Assembly (NCBI RefSeq): GCF_010500815.1
Contig: NZ_JAAAMG010000002.1
Coordinates: 62,001 to 126,000 of the forward strand
Source of the DNA: Jiella pacifica
GTDB lineage: Bacteria; Pseudomonadota; Alphaproteobacteria; Rhizobiales; Rhizobiaceae
DNA: 64,000 bases
Reading direction: 5' to 3'
The notes under the pieces were generated by a model. That model was given only the letters and a program-made list of their open reading frames with translations, was not told the DNA's origin and made no database searches. Positions 27,518 through 35,984 of this stretch are shown here, piece after piece (positions within the stretch are counted from its first letter, which is position 1; every line of letters begins with the position of its first letter). The translations under genes and the position numbers were made by a program.

Positions 27518-28266
27518 GCGGGCTCCCTCGCCTGCGCGACCATGCCCTCGGGATAGGCAAATCCCTGGTGCTTGGTGCGCGGCGCGCCATAGCCGCCGCG
27601 CTTGGCGGTCTTCAGGCCGAGGGCCGCCGCCCCCTCCATCAGCTTGACCGCCGCCGAAACACCCTCGACCACCGGCACGCCGTGCTCCCGCGACAGCGCT
27701 GCGGCGAATTCGGCCATCCCGGCGCAGCCGAGCACGATCGCCTCGGCGCCGTCCTTCGTGATGGCGAGGGCGATCTCCTCGGAAATCTTCGCCATCGCCG
27801 CCTCCGGGTCGGCTTCGAGGGCGAGTACCGGCAGTTCCGATGCGCGCACGCTGGCGCAGAGCGAGGCGAGGCCGGCCCGAACGAGGTTGTCTTCGAGGAT
27901 CGGCACGGAAACGGACAGGGTCGTGACCACCGAGAAACGCCGTGCCACCAATGTCGCCATCCGCGCAGCCGCCTCGCCGATGCCGATCACCGGGCACTCC
28001 AGCACCGAGCGCGCCGCTTCGAGGCCGGTGTCGTCGAAACAGGCGATGATGTGGGCATCGGCCCCGTCCCGCTCGGCGATGGCGAGGGCGTGCAGGAGGC
28101 CCGGCACGGCGAGCGCGCCGTCGACATGGCCCTCGATCGAGATCGGGCCGGCGTCGTTCTGATAGGCAAGGATTTCAGTGCCCCGCGCCGCCGCCTGGCG
28201 CGCCGCGAGGGCGATCGTATCGGTCATCGAGCGGGTGGAGTTCGGATTGACGATCGAGATCCGCAA
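27514..28266 (-). CDS. Asp/Glu/hydantoin racemase family protein
   Basis: 250-residue cofactor-independent racemase-like protein. The family start is RISIVNPNSTRSMTDTI. The two catalytic Cys sit at symmetric places: HIIACFDDTGLEAA (about residue 76) and IVLGCAGMAEFA (about residue 186), as in hydantoin and allantoin racemases. First of the downstream group (racemase, GNAT, amidohydrolase, amidase), 165 bp after the ABC permease gene. It may racemise a hydantoin- or ureido-type compound before ring opening, an inference from family and context. Confidence 0.9.
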   Translation of the reverse strand: MRISIVNPNSTRSMTDTIALAARQAAARGTEILAYQNDAGPISIEGHVDGALAVPGLLHALAIAERDGADAHIIACFDDTGLEAARSVLECPVIGIGEAAARMATLVARRFSVVTTLSVSVPILEDNLVRAGLASLCASVRASELPVLALEADPEAAMAKISEEIALAITKDGAEAIVLGCAGMAEFAAALSREHGVPVVEGVSAAVKLMEGAAALGLKTAKRGGYGAPRTKHQGFAYPEGMVAQAREPA

Positions 28267-28431
28267 GGGGCCTCCTCAGACGGCTGATGGTCCCATTCCG
28301 ACATTCGCCGCCAAGGGTATCGAGCCCGCCGGCAAAGTCGCGACGAGGAAAGTCTTACGGCATCCGCACGATCTCGGGGCGGCGAATTTGTCACGCGGGC
28401 GATCCGATTTCGCCGACGCCAGGCCGACCGT

Positions 28432-29331
28432 TCATCCCGCCAAAGCACGCATCCGCCTGCGTCTCTGCAGGAGGACGAAGGCGGCGAGCGTGCCGAAGAT
28501 CACTGTGAAGGACACCGCGGTGACCGAAGTCCCCAAGGCATAGATCTCCGGGGTGGTCACCGTCGTCGTCAGCGCGGCGAGTTCGAGCGGCAGGGTATTG
28601 GTCGAGCCCATGGCCTGGCTGGACCGGGCGATCTCGTCCCAGGACAGGGTGAAGCCGAACAGCGAAATGCCGATCAGGAAGGGCGCGATCATCGGCAGGA
28701 TCACATATCTGAAACTCTGGAAGTTCGAAGCGCCGAGATCGCGCGCCGCCTCTTCGTAGCTCTTGTCGAGCCGGTTGAACACCGCGAACATGATCAGGAG
28801 GCCGAAGGGCAGCGTCCAGGACAGATGCGCCCCGAGGCCCGACGTGAACAGCCCCAGCGAATTGCCGCGCCGGGAGACGAGGCCGATGGAGGAGAGGAAC
28901 GGCCGGAAGACGTCGTCGACGATGCGGAATTCCAGCGCGATGCCGAGCGATACGACGATCGACGGAACGATCAGGCTGGCGATGGCGACGTAGAACAGCG
29001 GCGTCGCGCCGAAGAACTTCTTGCGGAAGGCGAGCCCCGCCAGCACCGAGACGACGACGGTCAGCACCATCACCGTCAGCCCCAGCATCAGCGAGCGCCG
29101 GAAGGCGGTGCCGATGTCGACCGTGCCCCGCCCGCTCCATAGGCGCTCGAACCAGTAGAAGGAAAAGCCGTTCATCGGAAAGGTCAGGCCGCCCGAGGGT
29201 CCCTGGAAGGACAAGGTGAGGATCGTCACCACCGGCCCGTAGAGAAAGACGACGAACAGCGCGAAGAACACCGCCAGCGCATAGAAGGAGCGCGGCCGTC
29301 TCTCTTCGCGGTAAGCGGATCCCGCTGCCAT
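28432..29331 (-). CDS. Polyamine-type ABC transporter permease (PotC-like)
   Basis: 299-residue inner-membrane permease of the BPD_transp_1 family with about six membrane segments. The cytoplasmic EAA loop is SYEEAARDLGASNFQSFRYVILPMI (about residues 195-219), which docks on the ATPase. The N-terminal FYALAVFFALFVVFLYGPVVTILTLSF is typical of PotC/YdcV proteins. It is 4 bp after the sister permease and ends the transporter part of the operon. Substrate follows the binding protein at 30303-31586. Confidence 0.9.
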   Translation of the reverse strand: MAAGSAYREERRPRSFYALAVFFALFVVFLYGPVVTILTLSFQGPSGGLTFPMNGFSFYWFERLWSGRGTVDIGTAFRRSLMLGLTVMVLTVVVSVLAGLAFRKKFFGATPLFYVAIASLIVPSIVVSLGIALEFRIVDDVFRPFLSSIGLVSRRGNSLGLFTSGLGAHLSWTLPFGLLIMFAVFNRLDKSYEEAARDLGASNFQSFRYVILPMIAPFLIGISLFGFTLSWDEIARSSQAMGSTNTLPLELAALTTTVTTPEIYALGTSVTAVSFTVIFGTLAAFVLLQRRRRMRALAG

Positions 29332-29335
29332 CTGA

Positions 29336-30313
29336 CTAGAGCTCCTTACGGATGTCGACGAGCCGCAGCATGCCCCAGATCGTCAGAAGCACCACGGCAA
29401 GCAGCACGATGGCGTTGGCGGCGGCGATCGGGAACTGCAGGAAGTTGATCTGGGTCTGGATGGTCTTGCCGACCGAGGCGATCTGCTGGCCGCCCATGAT
29501 GCCGATGGTCAGATAGTCGCCGGTGACGATGGTGACGACGAAGATCGAACCGATCAGGATGCCCGGCTTGACCAGCGGGATGATGACGTTGGTCAGCGTC
29601 TGCCAGCCTGATGCCCCCGCGTCGTAGGCCGCCTCGATCAGCGCCCGGTCGATGCGCATCATCGAGTTGAAGATCGGCACCACCATGAACAGCGTGTAGA
29701 GGTGGACGAGCGCCAGCGCGACGGCGAAATCGGAATAGAGCAGCCATTCGATCGGCGCGTCGACGAGACCGATCGAGGCGAGCGTCTCGTTGACGAGGCC
29801 GTTGCGGCCGAGCAGCGGGATCCACGAGATCATCCGAATGACGTTCGAGGTCCAGAACGGGATGGTGCAGACCATGAAGAGCGCGATCTGCATCGGCAGG
29901 GTACGGATGTGGAAGGCCAGGAAATAGGCGACGGTGAAGCCGATGAAGAGCGTCACCGCCCAGACGATGGCGACGAATTTCAGCGTCGACAGATAGGTCG
30001 CGAAGGTGGTGCAGAGGCCCGACGAGCCCGAGAAGCAGCCATAGAAGACGTCCTGATAGTTCGACAGGACGAAGGCCGGCTCGATCGAATATTCGGTGTA
30101 GTTCCAGAACGAGACCACGAAGGTCGCGACCAGCGGCAGGACGAAGAACAGGAAGAAGACGAGCGCCAGCGGCGCGGCCTGGGCATAGGGTACCCAGGCC
30201 GGCGTCCAGCTCGTGCGGCGCTTTCTCGCGCCGCTCGAAACGCCTTTGTTGGCGTTGGACGCCCCGACCTGCGTCGCGGCATCCAGCCTCTGTGTCATGA
30301 CCTCAGGCGGCAA
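29336..30313 (-). CDS. Polyamine-type ABC transporter permease (PotB-like)
   Basis: 325-residue inner-membrane permease, first of the two. About six hydrophobic segments, beginning VPYAQAAPLALVFFLFFVLPLVATFVVSFW after a Lys/Arg-rich cytoplasmic tail. The EAA loop is LIEAAYDAGASGWQTLTNVIIPLVKPG. A periplasmic loop with two Cys (FYGCFSGSSGLCTTF) is a feature seen in PotB-like proteins. Its start overlaps the binding-protein gene by 11 bp; it precedes the second permease by 4 bp. They should form a heterodimeric channel. Confidence 0.9.
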   Translation of the reverse strand: MPPEVMTQRLDAATQVGASNANKGVSSGARKRRTSWTPAWVPYAQAAPLALVFFLFFVLPLVATFVVSFWNYTEYSIEPAFVLSNYQDVFYGCFSGSSGLCTTFATYLSTLKFVAIVWAVTLFIGFTVAYFLAFHIRTLPMQIALFMVCTIPFWTSNVIRMISWIPLLGRNGLVNETLASIGLVDAPIEWLLYSDFAVALALVHLYTLFMVVPIFNSMMRIDRALIEAAYDAGASGWQTLTNVIIPLVKPGILIGSIFVVTIVTGDYLTIGIMGGQQIASVGKTIQTQINFLQFPIAAANAIVLLAVVLLTIWGMLRLVDIRKEL

Positions 30314-31586
30314 TGAACTCGTTCCACTTGCGGATCATGTAGATGTTCTCGTCCATGACGGCGTTCCAGCAGGCGACGGCGCCCATGCGCTCGTCGTAGG
30401 AGCCGCCGTCGCGGGTGGCGCCGGCCTTCTCCAGCAGCTTGCCGTCCGGCGACATGATGTCCTTCTCGGCCGCCTTGCCCTCGAACCAGTACGCCCATTC
30501 ATAGGGCTCCATGGCTTCCTTGGTCGTCTCCAAGACGGCGGTGTAGTAGCCCTGCTTGGCGAGATGGGCGCCCGCCCAGCCGGAGAGGAACCAGTTGATG
30601 AACTCGTAGGCCGCGTCCTTCTCGCGCTCGCCGATCGCCACCGGGAGGCCGAAACCGGACGCCCAGGCGCGGTAGCCTTCCTTCAGCGGCTGATACTTGC
30701 ACTCGATGCCCTGGGTGCGCACCGCCGTCACCGCCGGCGACCACATCGACTGGATGACGACTTCGCCGGAGGCCATCAGGTTGACGCTCTCGTTGAAGTC
30801 CGTCCAGAAGGCGCGGAACTGGCCGTTGCGCTTGGCCTCGATGAGAACCGCGATGGTCTTGTCGATCTCCTCGCGGGTCATGTTGCCCTTGTCGCCATAG
30901 GTCATGTCGCCGCGGGCTTCGATGGCCATCGCCGCGTCCATGATGCCGATCGAGGGGATGTTGAGCGTCGCCGCCTTGCCCTTGAACTTCGGATCGAGCA
31001 GCGAGGCCCAGCTCGACACCTCGCCGTCGATGAGGTCCGGCCGGATGCCCAGCGTGTCGGCGTTGTAGGTGGTCGGGATGAGAGTGAGGAAGCCGGTTTC
31101 CTCGCCGGCGAACTCCGTCGCCTCTTCGTCGGGCAGATAGAGCACTTCCGTCGGCGCGGTGCCGTCCAGGCCGACCTTCTTGCCGTTGACGGTGCCGTTG
31201 CGGATCACCGAGGCGATCTTGTCCGACAGCGTGATCTTCGAGGCGTCGAGGCCCATGATGTTGCCGGAGGGCAGGAGCTTCGGCAGGGCGAAATACTCGG
31301 TGTCAACGAGGTCGAAGGAGTTCGGCTGGGTGATGACGCGCTTGGCGACGTCGTCCGTCGTCACGGCGATGTATTCGATCTTGATGCCGAGATCCTCGCC
31401 GGCCTTGGCGGCGATGGCCGGCGACTGGTTCACCGCCGTCGACAGATAGCGAAGCGTCACGGGCTCCTGGGCGATCGCCGGAAAGCCGGTGACCTTGGTG
31501 ACGACGCCGGCGCCGGCGAGCGCGGCCGAGGCTTTCAGGATCGACCGGCGGGTGATGCCGCCGCGGGTTTCCTTCAGGATGGTCAT
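30303..31586 (-). CDS. Polyamine-type ABC transporter substrate-binding protein (PotD-like, Tat-exported)
   Basis: 427-residue extracellular binding protein of the SBP_bac_1/PotD group. The N-terminus carries a twin-arginine signal (GITRRSILKASAALAGAGVV, cut after FPAIA), so it is exported folded. The mature part has FDLVDTEYFALPKLLPSG and the C-terminal AAYEFINWFLSGWAGA blocks seen in PotD and YdcS relatives. It lies between the ATPase (51 bp upstream) and the permeases. The ligand could be a polyamine, but the amidase, racemase and deaminase neighbours suggest a nitrogen heterocycle or ureide instead. Confidence 0.9.
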   Translation of the reverse strand: MTILKETRGGITRRSILKASAALAGAGVVTKVTGFPAIAQEPVTLRYLSTAVNQSPAIAAKAGEDLGIKIEYIAVTTDDVAKRVITQPNSFDLVDTEYFALPKLLPSGNIMGLDASKITLSDKIASVIRNGTVNGKKVGLDGTAPTEVLYLPDEEATEFAGEETGFLTLIPTTYNADTLGIRPDLIDGEVSSWASLLDPKFKGKAATLNIPSIGIMDAAMAIEARGDMTYGDKGNMTREEIDKTIAVLIEAKRNGQFRAFWTDFNESVNLMASGEVVIQSMWSPAVTAVRTQGIECKYQPLKEGYRAWASGFGLPVAIGEREKDAAYEFINWFLSGWAGAHLAKQGYYTAVLETTKEAMEPYEWAYWFEGKAAEKDIMSPDGKLLEKAGATRDGGSYDERMGAVACWNAVMDENIYMIRKWNEFIAA

Positions 31587-31637
31587 GGTTCGGGCTCCTC
31601 CGTGTTGAACGATGTGGACTTGTGAAGGGTTGGGCGG

Positions 31638-32630
31638 TCAGGCCGCCAGTTCGTGCCGGTCGGCCGGCTGCCAGGCGACCGCGACGACGTCGCCGACCTT
31701 CACCGGCGAGCGGTCGAATTCTGCTTCCGCCAGCGTCGCCAGAAGCTCGGTGCCGTCCTTGCGGGTCATCGCGACATGGACGGTCATGCCCTGATACTCG
31801 ACATCGGTGACCGTCGCTGTGTTGGCGGCCTGTGGAGGCGTCGCCGCGACGAGCTTCAGCCGGTCCGCTCTGACGGCATAGTTCCGGCCGCCTTCCGGCA
31901 CGATGTTGTGGCCGCCCATGAATCTGGCGACGAAGGTCGTTCTCGGCGCGTTGAAGACCTCGCGTGGCGAACCGACCTGCTCGATCCGCCCGTCGTTCAT
32001 CACCACCACCATGTCGGCGAGCGCCATCGCCTCCTCCTGGCTGTGGGTGACGTGGATGAAGGAAATGCCGAATTCGCGCTGGTAGCGCTTCAGCTCGGCG
32101 CGCATGCGGATCCTGAGAAACGGATCGAGCGCCGACAGCGGCTCGTCGAGGAGCAACACCGTCGGATTGGTGACGAGGGCCCTGGCAAGCGCGACGCGCT
32201 GCTGCTGGCCGCCGGAAAGCTGGCTCGGCAGGCGTTCGCCATATTTCGCCATGTCGACGAGGTCGAGCAACTCGTCGGCGCGGCGCAGCCGCTCGGCCTT
32301 GCCGATCCCCGCCATCTTCAGGGAGAAGGCGACGTTGTCGCGCACCGACAGATGCGGAAACAGCGCGTAGTTCTGGAACATCATCGCCGTGCCGCGCTTG
32401 GCCGGCGGCAGGTCGTTGACCACCGTGTCACCGATCATCACGTCGCCGGCGGAGATGAATTCGTGGCCGGCGATCATCCGCAGCGTCGAGGACTTGCCGC
32501 AGCCCGACGGCCCGAGCAGGCAGCAATAGGTGCCGGCGGGGATCTTCAGCGACACGGCATCGACGGCGACCGTCTCGCCATAGGCCTTGGTGACAGCGGC
32601 AAGTTCGAGAGCGGCGGCTTGATTCGGCAA
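31638..32630 (-). CDS. Polyamine-type ABC transporter ATP-binding protein (PotA-like)
   Basis: 330-residue ATPase. Walker A GPSGCGKSST, Q-loop MMFQNYALFPH, signature LSGGQQQRVALARAL, Walker B VLLLDEPLSALD and H-loop HVTHSQEEAM are all intact, followed by a C-terminal TOBE domain (ATVTDVEYQGMTVHVAM). The start is unclear: similarity begins at NQAAALELAAVTKAYGE, and the nearest start codon is a TTG at 32628-32630; the frame stays open to 32822 with unrelated residues. It is first of the ATPase-SBP-permease-permease set and lies 207 bp after the amidase gene. Confidence 0.88.
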   Translation of the reverse strand: MPNQAAALELAAVTKAYGETVAVDAVSLKIPAGTYCCLLGPSGCGKSSTLRMIAGHEFISAGDVMIGDTVVNDLPPAKRGTAMMFQNYALFPHLSVRDNVAFSLKMAGIGKAERLRRADELLDLVDMAKYGERLPSQLSGGQQQRVALARALVTNPTVLLLDEPLSALDPFLRIRMRAELKRYQREFGISFIHVTHSQEEAMALADMVVVMNDGRIEQVGSPREVFNAPRTTFVARFMGGHNIVPEGGRNYAVRADRLKLVAATPPQAANTATVTDVEYQGMTVHVAMTRKDGTELLATLAEAEFDRSPVKVGDVVAVAWQPADRHELAA

Positions 32631-32837
32631 GGCATGACTTTCGCGGTTGACGTTACGCGAAAGAGTGATGCAACGGCCGTGCCAACCCGCGGGGATCAGA
32701 CCCTGCCGCTTTTCTCCGCAAGGCCGGACGCCCGTCCCCGAGCGAAAATGCTCAAAATTCAGGCACGGCGAGAAGAAAGCCGGCAGGCCCCGAGGCATGA
32801 GCAAAGTGACCTCCGGGACCAAGGCATCCCGGAGACC

Positions 32838-34331
32838 TCAATTTGCCCGCGACCGGCTTTCGTAGATCCGCGCAAGTTCGATCAGGTCCGCCTCGCGGCC
32901 GTGCGGCGCGATGATCTGTACGCCGGTCGAGAGTCCGTCGCGCAGGCCGGCGGGAAGTGCCAGGACCGGGCAACCCGAAAGGGTTCCGAGGGCGACGCAC
33001 TCCATCCAACGGTGGTAGCTGTCCATCGGTCGGCCAGCGACCATCTGCGGCCAGCGCCAGCCGATCGGGAACGGCCAGACCTGTGCTGCGGGCAGAGCCA
33101 GGAAGTCGAAGCGTCGAAACAGATCGAGCAGCCGCAGATGCAGGGCCGTGCGGGTCTCATAGGCCCGGTGCAGGTCGACCGCCGACCGGGTACGACCGGC
33201 CTCGATCTCCCACTGCATCTCGGGCTTCAGGAGCGCGCGCTTGGCCGGCTCGTCATAAAGCGGCCCGTAACGCATGGCGAGCGCGGCCTGCCGCTGCAGG
33301 ACGAAGCTCTGCCACAGCCGCTCCGGCTCGAAGTCGAGGTCGGCGGGCATCGTCTCGGCGCCGGGAATTCGCGCCACGGCCGAGAGGGCTGTCTCGCGGA
33401 TGCCCTCTTCCATGGCGAGATGGCCGCCGAGATCGCCGAGCCAGCCGATGCGCACCGGCCGGTCCTGCGTCAGACGCGGTTCATCGAGGCTGGCGAGACC
33501 GAAGGACAGCGGCTGGCGCGGATCGGCGCCAGCTTGCACCGCAAGCAGCAGCGCCAGATCCTCGGCGCTGCGCGCCATCGGGCCGTCGGTCGCCAGTTGC
33601 GCCTCGAAGACGCTGCCCGCCGGCAGGCTCGGCACCCGGCCAAAGGACGGGCGCAGGCCGTAGACGTTGTTGAAGGCGGCCGGATTGCGCAGGGAGCCGC
33701 CCATGTCGGAGCCGTCGGCGATGGGCACCATCCGCGTCGCCAGCGCCACCGCCGCCCCGCCGGAGGAGCCGCCCGCCGAGCGCGTCGGATCGAAGGCGTT
33801 GCCGGTCGCGCCGAAGACCTCGTTGAAGCTGTGGGAGCCGAGCCCGAATTCGGGGGTGTTGGTCTTGCCGGTGACGATCGCGCCGGCGGCTCTGATGCGG
33901 GCCGTGGAGATCCCGTCCTCGTCCGGCACGTGGTCGCGGAAGAGCGGCGAGCCGAAGGTGGTGGTCAGCCCCTTCGTGGGGGAAAGGTCCTTGATCGCCA
34001 CGGGCAGGCCGAAGAGCGGGCCGACTGTCGCCCCAGCCGCACGTTCGGCGTCCTTGCGCGCGGCGTCGGCCAGAATATCCGCCCGCGGGCGCAGGGAGAC
34101 GATGGCGTTGTGGACCGGATTGACCGCCTCGATCCGGTCGAGAAAGGCGGTGACCACCTCGACGACCGAAACCTCCCCCGCCCCGATCGCGCGAACGAGA
34201 TCTCCGGCGGACATCGCGCAGATGGCAGGAATGTCGCCCTCGGGCGCCCGCAACGATCCGGCGACAGCGAAGGGCGGCAGGACGCCGCCCTTCGCCGCCG
34301 TCTCCTCCGACATGTCGCCCGAAAGCGTCAC
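32838..34331 (-). CDS. Amidase signature family enzyme
   Basis: 497-residue amidase of full family length. Catalytic Lys in LPVAIKDLSPTKG (about residue 113), cis-Ser in SAGGSSGGAAVAL and nucleophile Ser in DGSDMGGSLRNPAAF. The end (GLRDGLSTGVQIIAPHGREADLIELARIYE) is a typical amidase C-terminus. It lies 34 bp after the M20 gene. This is the second amidase of the locus and is not a close copy of the one at 24122-25294 (different length and signature sequence), so the two probably hydrolyse different intermediates or substrates. Confidence 0.9.
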   Translation of the reverse strand: MTLSGDMSEETAAKGGVLPPFAVAGSLRAPEGDIPAICAMSAGDLVRAIGAGEVSVVEVVTAFLDRIEAVNPVHNAIVSLRPRADILADAARKDAERAAGATVGPLFGLPVAIKDLSPTKGLTTTFGSPLFRDHVPDEDGISTARIRAAGAIVTGKTNTPEFGLGSHSFNEVFGATGNAFDPTRSAGGSSGGAAVALATRMVPIADGSDMGGSLRNPAAFNNVYGLRPSFGRVPSLPAGSVFEAQLATDGPMARSAEDLALLLAVQAGADPRQPLSFGLASLDEPRLTQDRPVRIGWLGDLGGHLAMEEGIRETALSAVARIPGAETMPADLDFEPERLWQSFVLQRQAALAMRYGPLYDEPAKRALLKPEMQWEIEAGRTRSAVDLHRAYETRTALHLRLLDLFRRFDFLALPAAQVWPFPIGWRWPQMVAGRPMDSYHRWMECVALGTLSGCPVLALPAGLRDGLSTGVQIIAPHGREADLIELARIYESRSRAN

Positions 34332-34365
34332 GGCCGCGCCCCGGCGAGGAGAGGAAGAGCGCCCA

Positions 34366-35505
34366 TCAGTCGAGCTCCGCCAGAAGACCGGCGATCAGCC
34401 GGCCGCGCGAGGCGAGGCTGTCCACCTCGATATGCTCGTCCAGCGTATGGACGTTCGCGCCGACGACGCCGAGGCCGTCGAGGGTCGGCAAGCCCATCGC
34501 GCCGGTGAAGTTGCCGTCCGAGCCGCCGCCTTCCGAGGCGTGGGAGAGCGGGAAGCCAAGGTCGCCGGCGATACGCTTCGCCCGCTCGAACAGCTCCATC
34601 GTCCCCTCGCTCGCCTCCCAGACGGGCCGGACGACGCTCTTCTCCACCAGGAAGCCGGTGCCGTCCGCCTGCCGCCGATCGAAGGCCATCAGCCGCGCCG
34701 CGCCGCGGTCGAGATCCTCCTGGCGCTTGGCCATCGACAGGCATTCCGCCCGGCACACCGTCGGCACGCAGTTCACCCACTGCCCGCCATGGACGACGGA
34801 AACGGAGAAGGTGCAGTCGTCGTCGGTCATGTCCTCGATGGCGAGGAGTTCCCTGGCCATCATCTTCACCGCCGACTGCCCCGCCTTCAGCGCCGCGCCG
34901 GCATGGCTCGGCCGGCCCATCGCCGTCAGATGATAGCGGGCGATGGCGTAGCGGCCGGTGACGACGGTGTTGCGGCCCCAGGCGGGCTCGGGAACGAGGA
35001 CGTATTTGTGCTTTTGCGCCTCCGCCTCGATCAGCGCCCGGGTTCCCGGCGTGCCGATCTCCTCGTCGGAAGTCAGAAGCACATGCACCGGCAGCGGCGT
35101 CTTGACGCCCATGTCGGCCAGCGCCTTCACCGCGCTGATGGCGGCGAAGTTGCCGCCCTTCATGTCGCAGATGCCCGGCCCCCAGCAGCGGTTGCCCTCC
35201 CGCTTGAACGGCAGCTTCTCCAGCGTGCCGAGCGGATGCACCGTGTCGAGATGGCCGATGATGAGGATGCCCGGCTCGCCGGTTCGCTCATGCGGAAAGG
35301 CGGCTCTGGCGCAGTCGCCGAGGCCTTCGGGACCGGGGATCACCTCGACCGAAAAGCCGAGATCCTCCATGTCCTCAGCCGCCATCGCCGTCATCTTGTC
35401 CACCGAGGGCTTGTCATAGGTCGGGCTTTCCAGCTCGACCCAGCGCTTTAGCCCGTTCAGCATCGCCTCCGCATCGAGCGGCACGGCATTCACGTCGATC
35501 GTCAT
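34366..35505 (-). CDS. M20 family metallopeptidase (glutamate carboxypeptidase-like)
   Basis: 379-residue di-zinc hydrolase. Metal and catalytic residues: IIGHLDTVHPLG (His, Asp), ICDMKGGNFA (bridging Asp), TSDEEIGTPGT (catalytic Glu-Glu) and HTLDEHIEVDSL (final His). The lid/dimer domain with the SxVHGG-type motif (VVHGGQWVNCVP) lies between. It looks like the CPG2/ArgE-like subgroup that cleaves N-acyl or glutamate amide bonds. It has no leader peptide, so acts in the cytoplasm. It is the first gene of the run M20, amidase, ABC transporter; the promoter should be in the repeat-filled gap 35506-35984. Confidence 0.9.
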   Translation of the reverse strand: MTIDVNAVPLDAEAMLNGLKRWVELESPTYDKPSVDKMTAMAAEDMEDLGFSVEVIPGPEGLGDCARAAFPHERTGEPGILIIGHLDTVHPLGTLEKLPFKREGNRCWGPGICDMKGGNFAAISAVKALADMGVKTPLPVHVLLTSDEEIGTPGTRALIEAEAQKHKYVLVPEPAWGRNTVVTGRYAIARYHLTAMGRPSHAGAALKAGQSAVKMMARELLAIEDMTDDDCTFSVSVVHGGQWVNCVPTVCRAECLSMAKRQEDLDRGAARLMAFDRRQADGTGFLVEKSVVRPVWEASEGTMELFERAKRIAGDLGFPLSHASEGGGSDGNFTGAMGLPTLDGLGVVGANVHTLDEHIEVDSLASRGRLIAGLLAELD

Positions 35506-35634
35506 TTCAGTCCTCGTTTCGTCGGTTCATCAGGCTGTGCAAGGTGGCGGGTGCGGGCTTTCCGGTGGAAGCGGGTGGACACTTGTTTGGCCGGCGGCGA
35601 CTTGTACTGAAGGGCTTTGCAGCCCCTCCAGATC

Positions 35635-35765
35635 GTCATTCTCGGGCCCCGTCCCGAGAATCCAAGGGCGGTTGCCGCGACTCTGGATGACGCGACGCCC
35701 ATCCAAACGGAAGCAAAAGGCGCCCTGCGATTCCTGGATTCTCGGGACGGCGCCCGAGAATGACG
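35635..35765. repeat. Dispersed repeat family B, inverted pair (copy 2)
   Basis: 33-bp units at 35635-35667 (GTCATTCTCGGGCCCCGTCC...) and, inverted, at 35733-35765 (ending CGAGAATGACG), the same family as 11561-11718, again as two facing copies with a different spacer. It lies in the 479-bp gap between the M20 gene and the M20D gene. Confidence 0.85.
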
Positions 35766-35874
35766 AAGCGTCGAGCGTCGCAGCCTTCTGGAAGAACCTT
35801 GCGCAGAAATCCGCCGCCCAAGCCCATTCCACCGACACCGTCACCCCGCCGCCCGCATTTCCCCGTCCGCGCGG

Positions 35875-35923
35875 CCCCCTCGCCCTTCGAGGCCGCCTTT
35901 GGCGGCACCTCCGGATGAGGGGG
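35875..35923. repeat. Dispersed repeat family C, single palindromic unit (copy 1)
   Basis: 49-bp palindrome with outer arms CCCCCTC/GAGGGGG and inner arms GGCCGCC/GGCGGCA-type, reading CTTCGAGGCCGCC...GGCGGCACCTCCGGATGAG. The same element occurs at 55654-55706 and 55831-55879. It can fold into one long hairpin. Confidence 0.85.
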
Positions 35924-35984
35924 ACTGGTCACTTTGCGCCACGTTTGCGCCGACAGGTGCATTCGCAAGGCTCCGGCTCTCTCG

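Noticed and set aside
24122-34331. Atrazine or cyanuric acid pathway (AtzCDEF) for the two amidases and the deaminase-like gene
   Set aside because: No AtzD-type cyanuric acid hydrolase or AtzF-like fused C-terminal domain is present; similarity is at superfamily level only.
31653-34508. 951-codon open frame on the plus strand opposite the ABC ATPase and amidase
   Set aside because: Antisense shadow of real genes; it crosses the 32631-32837 gap by chance and has no recognisable content.
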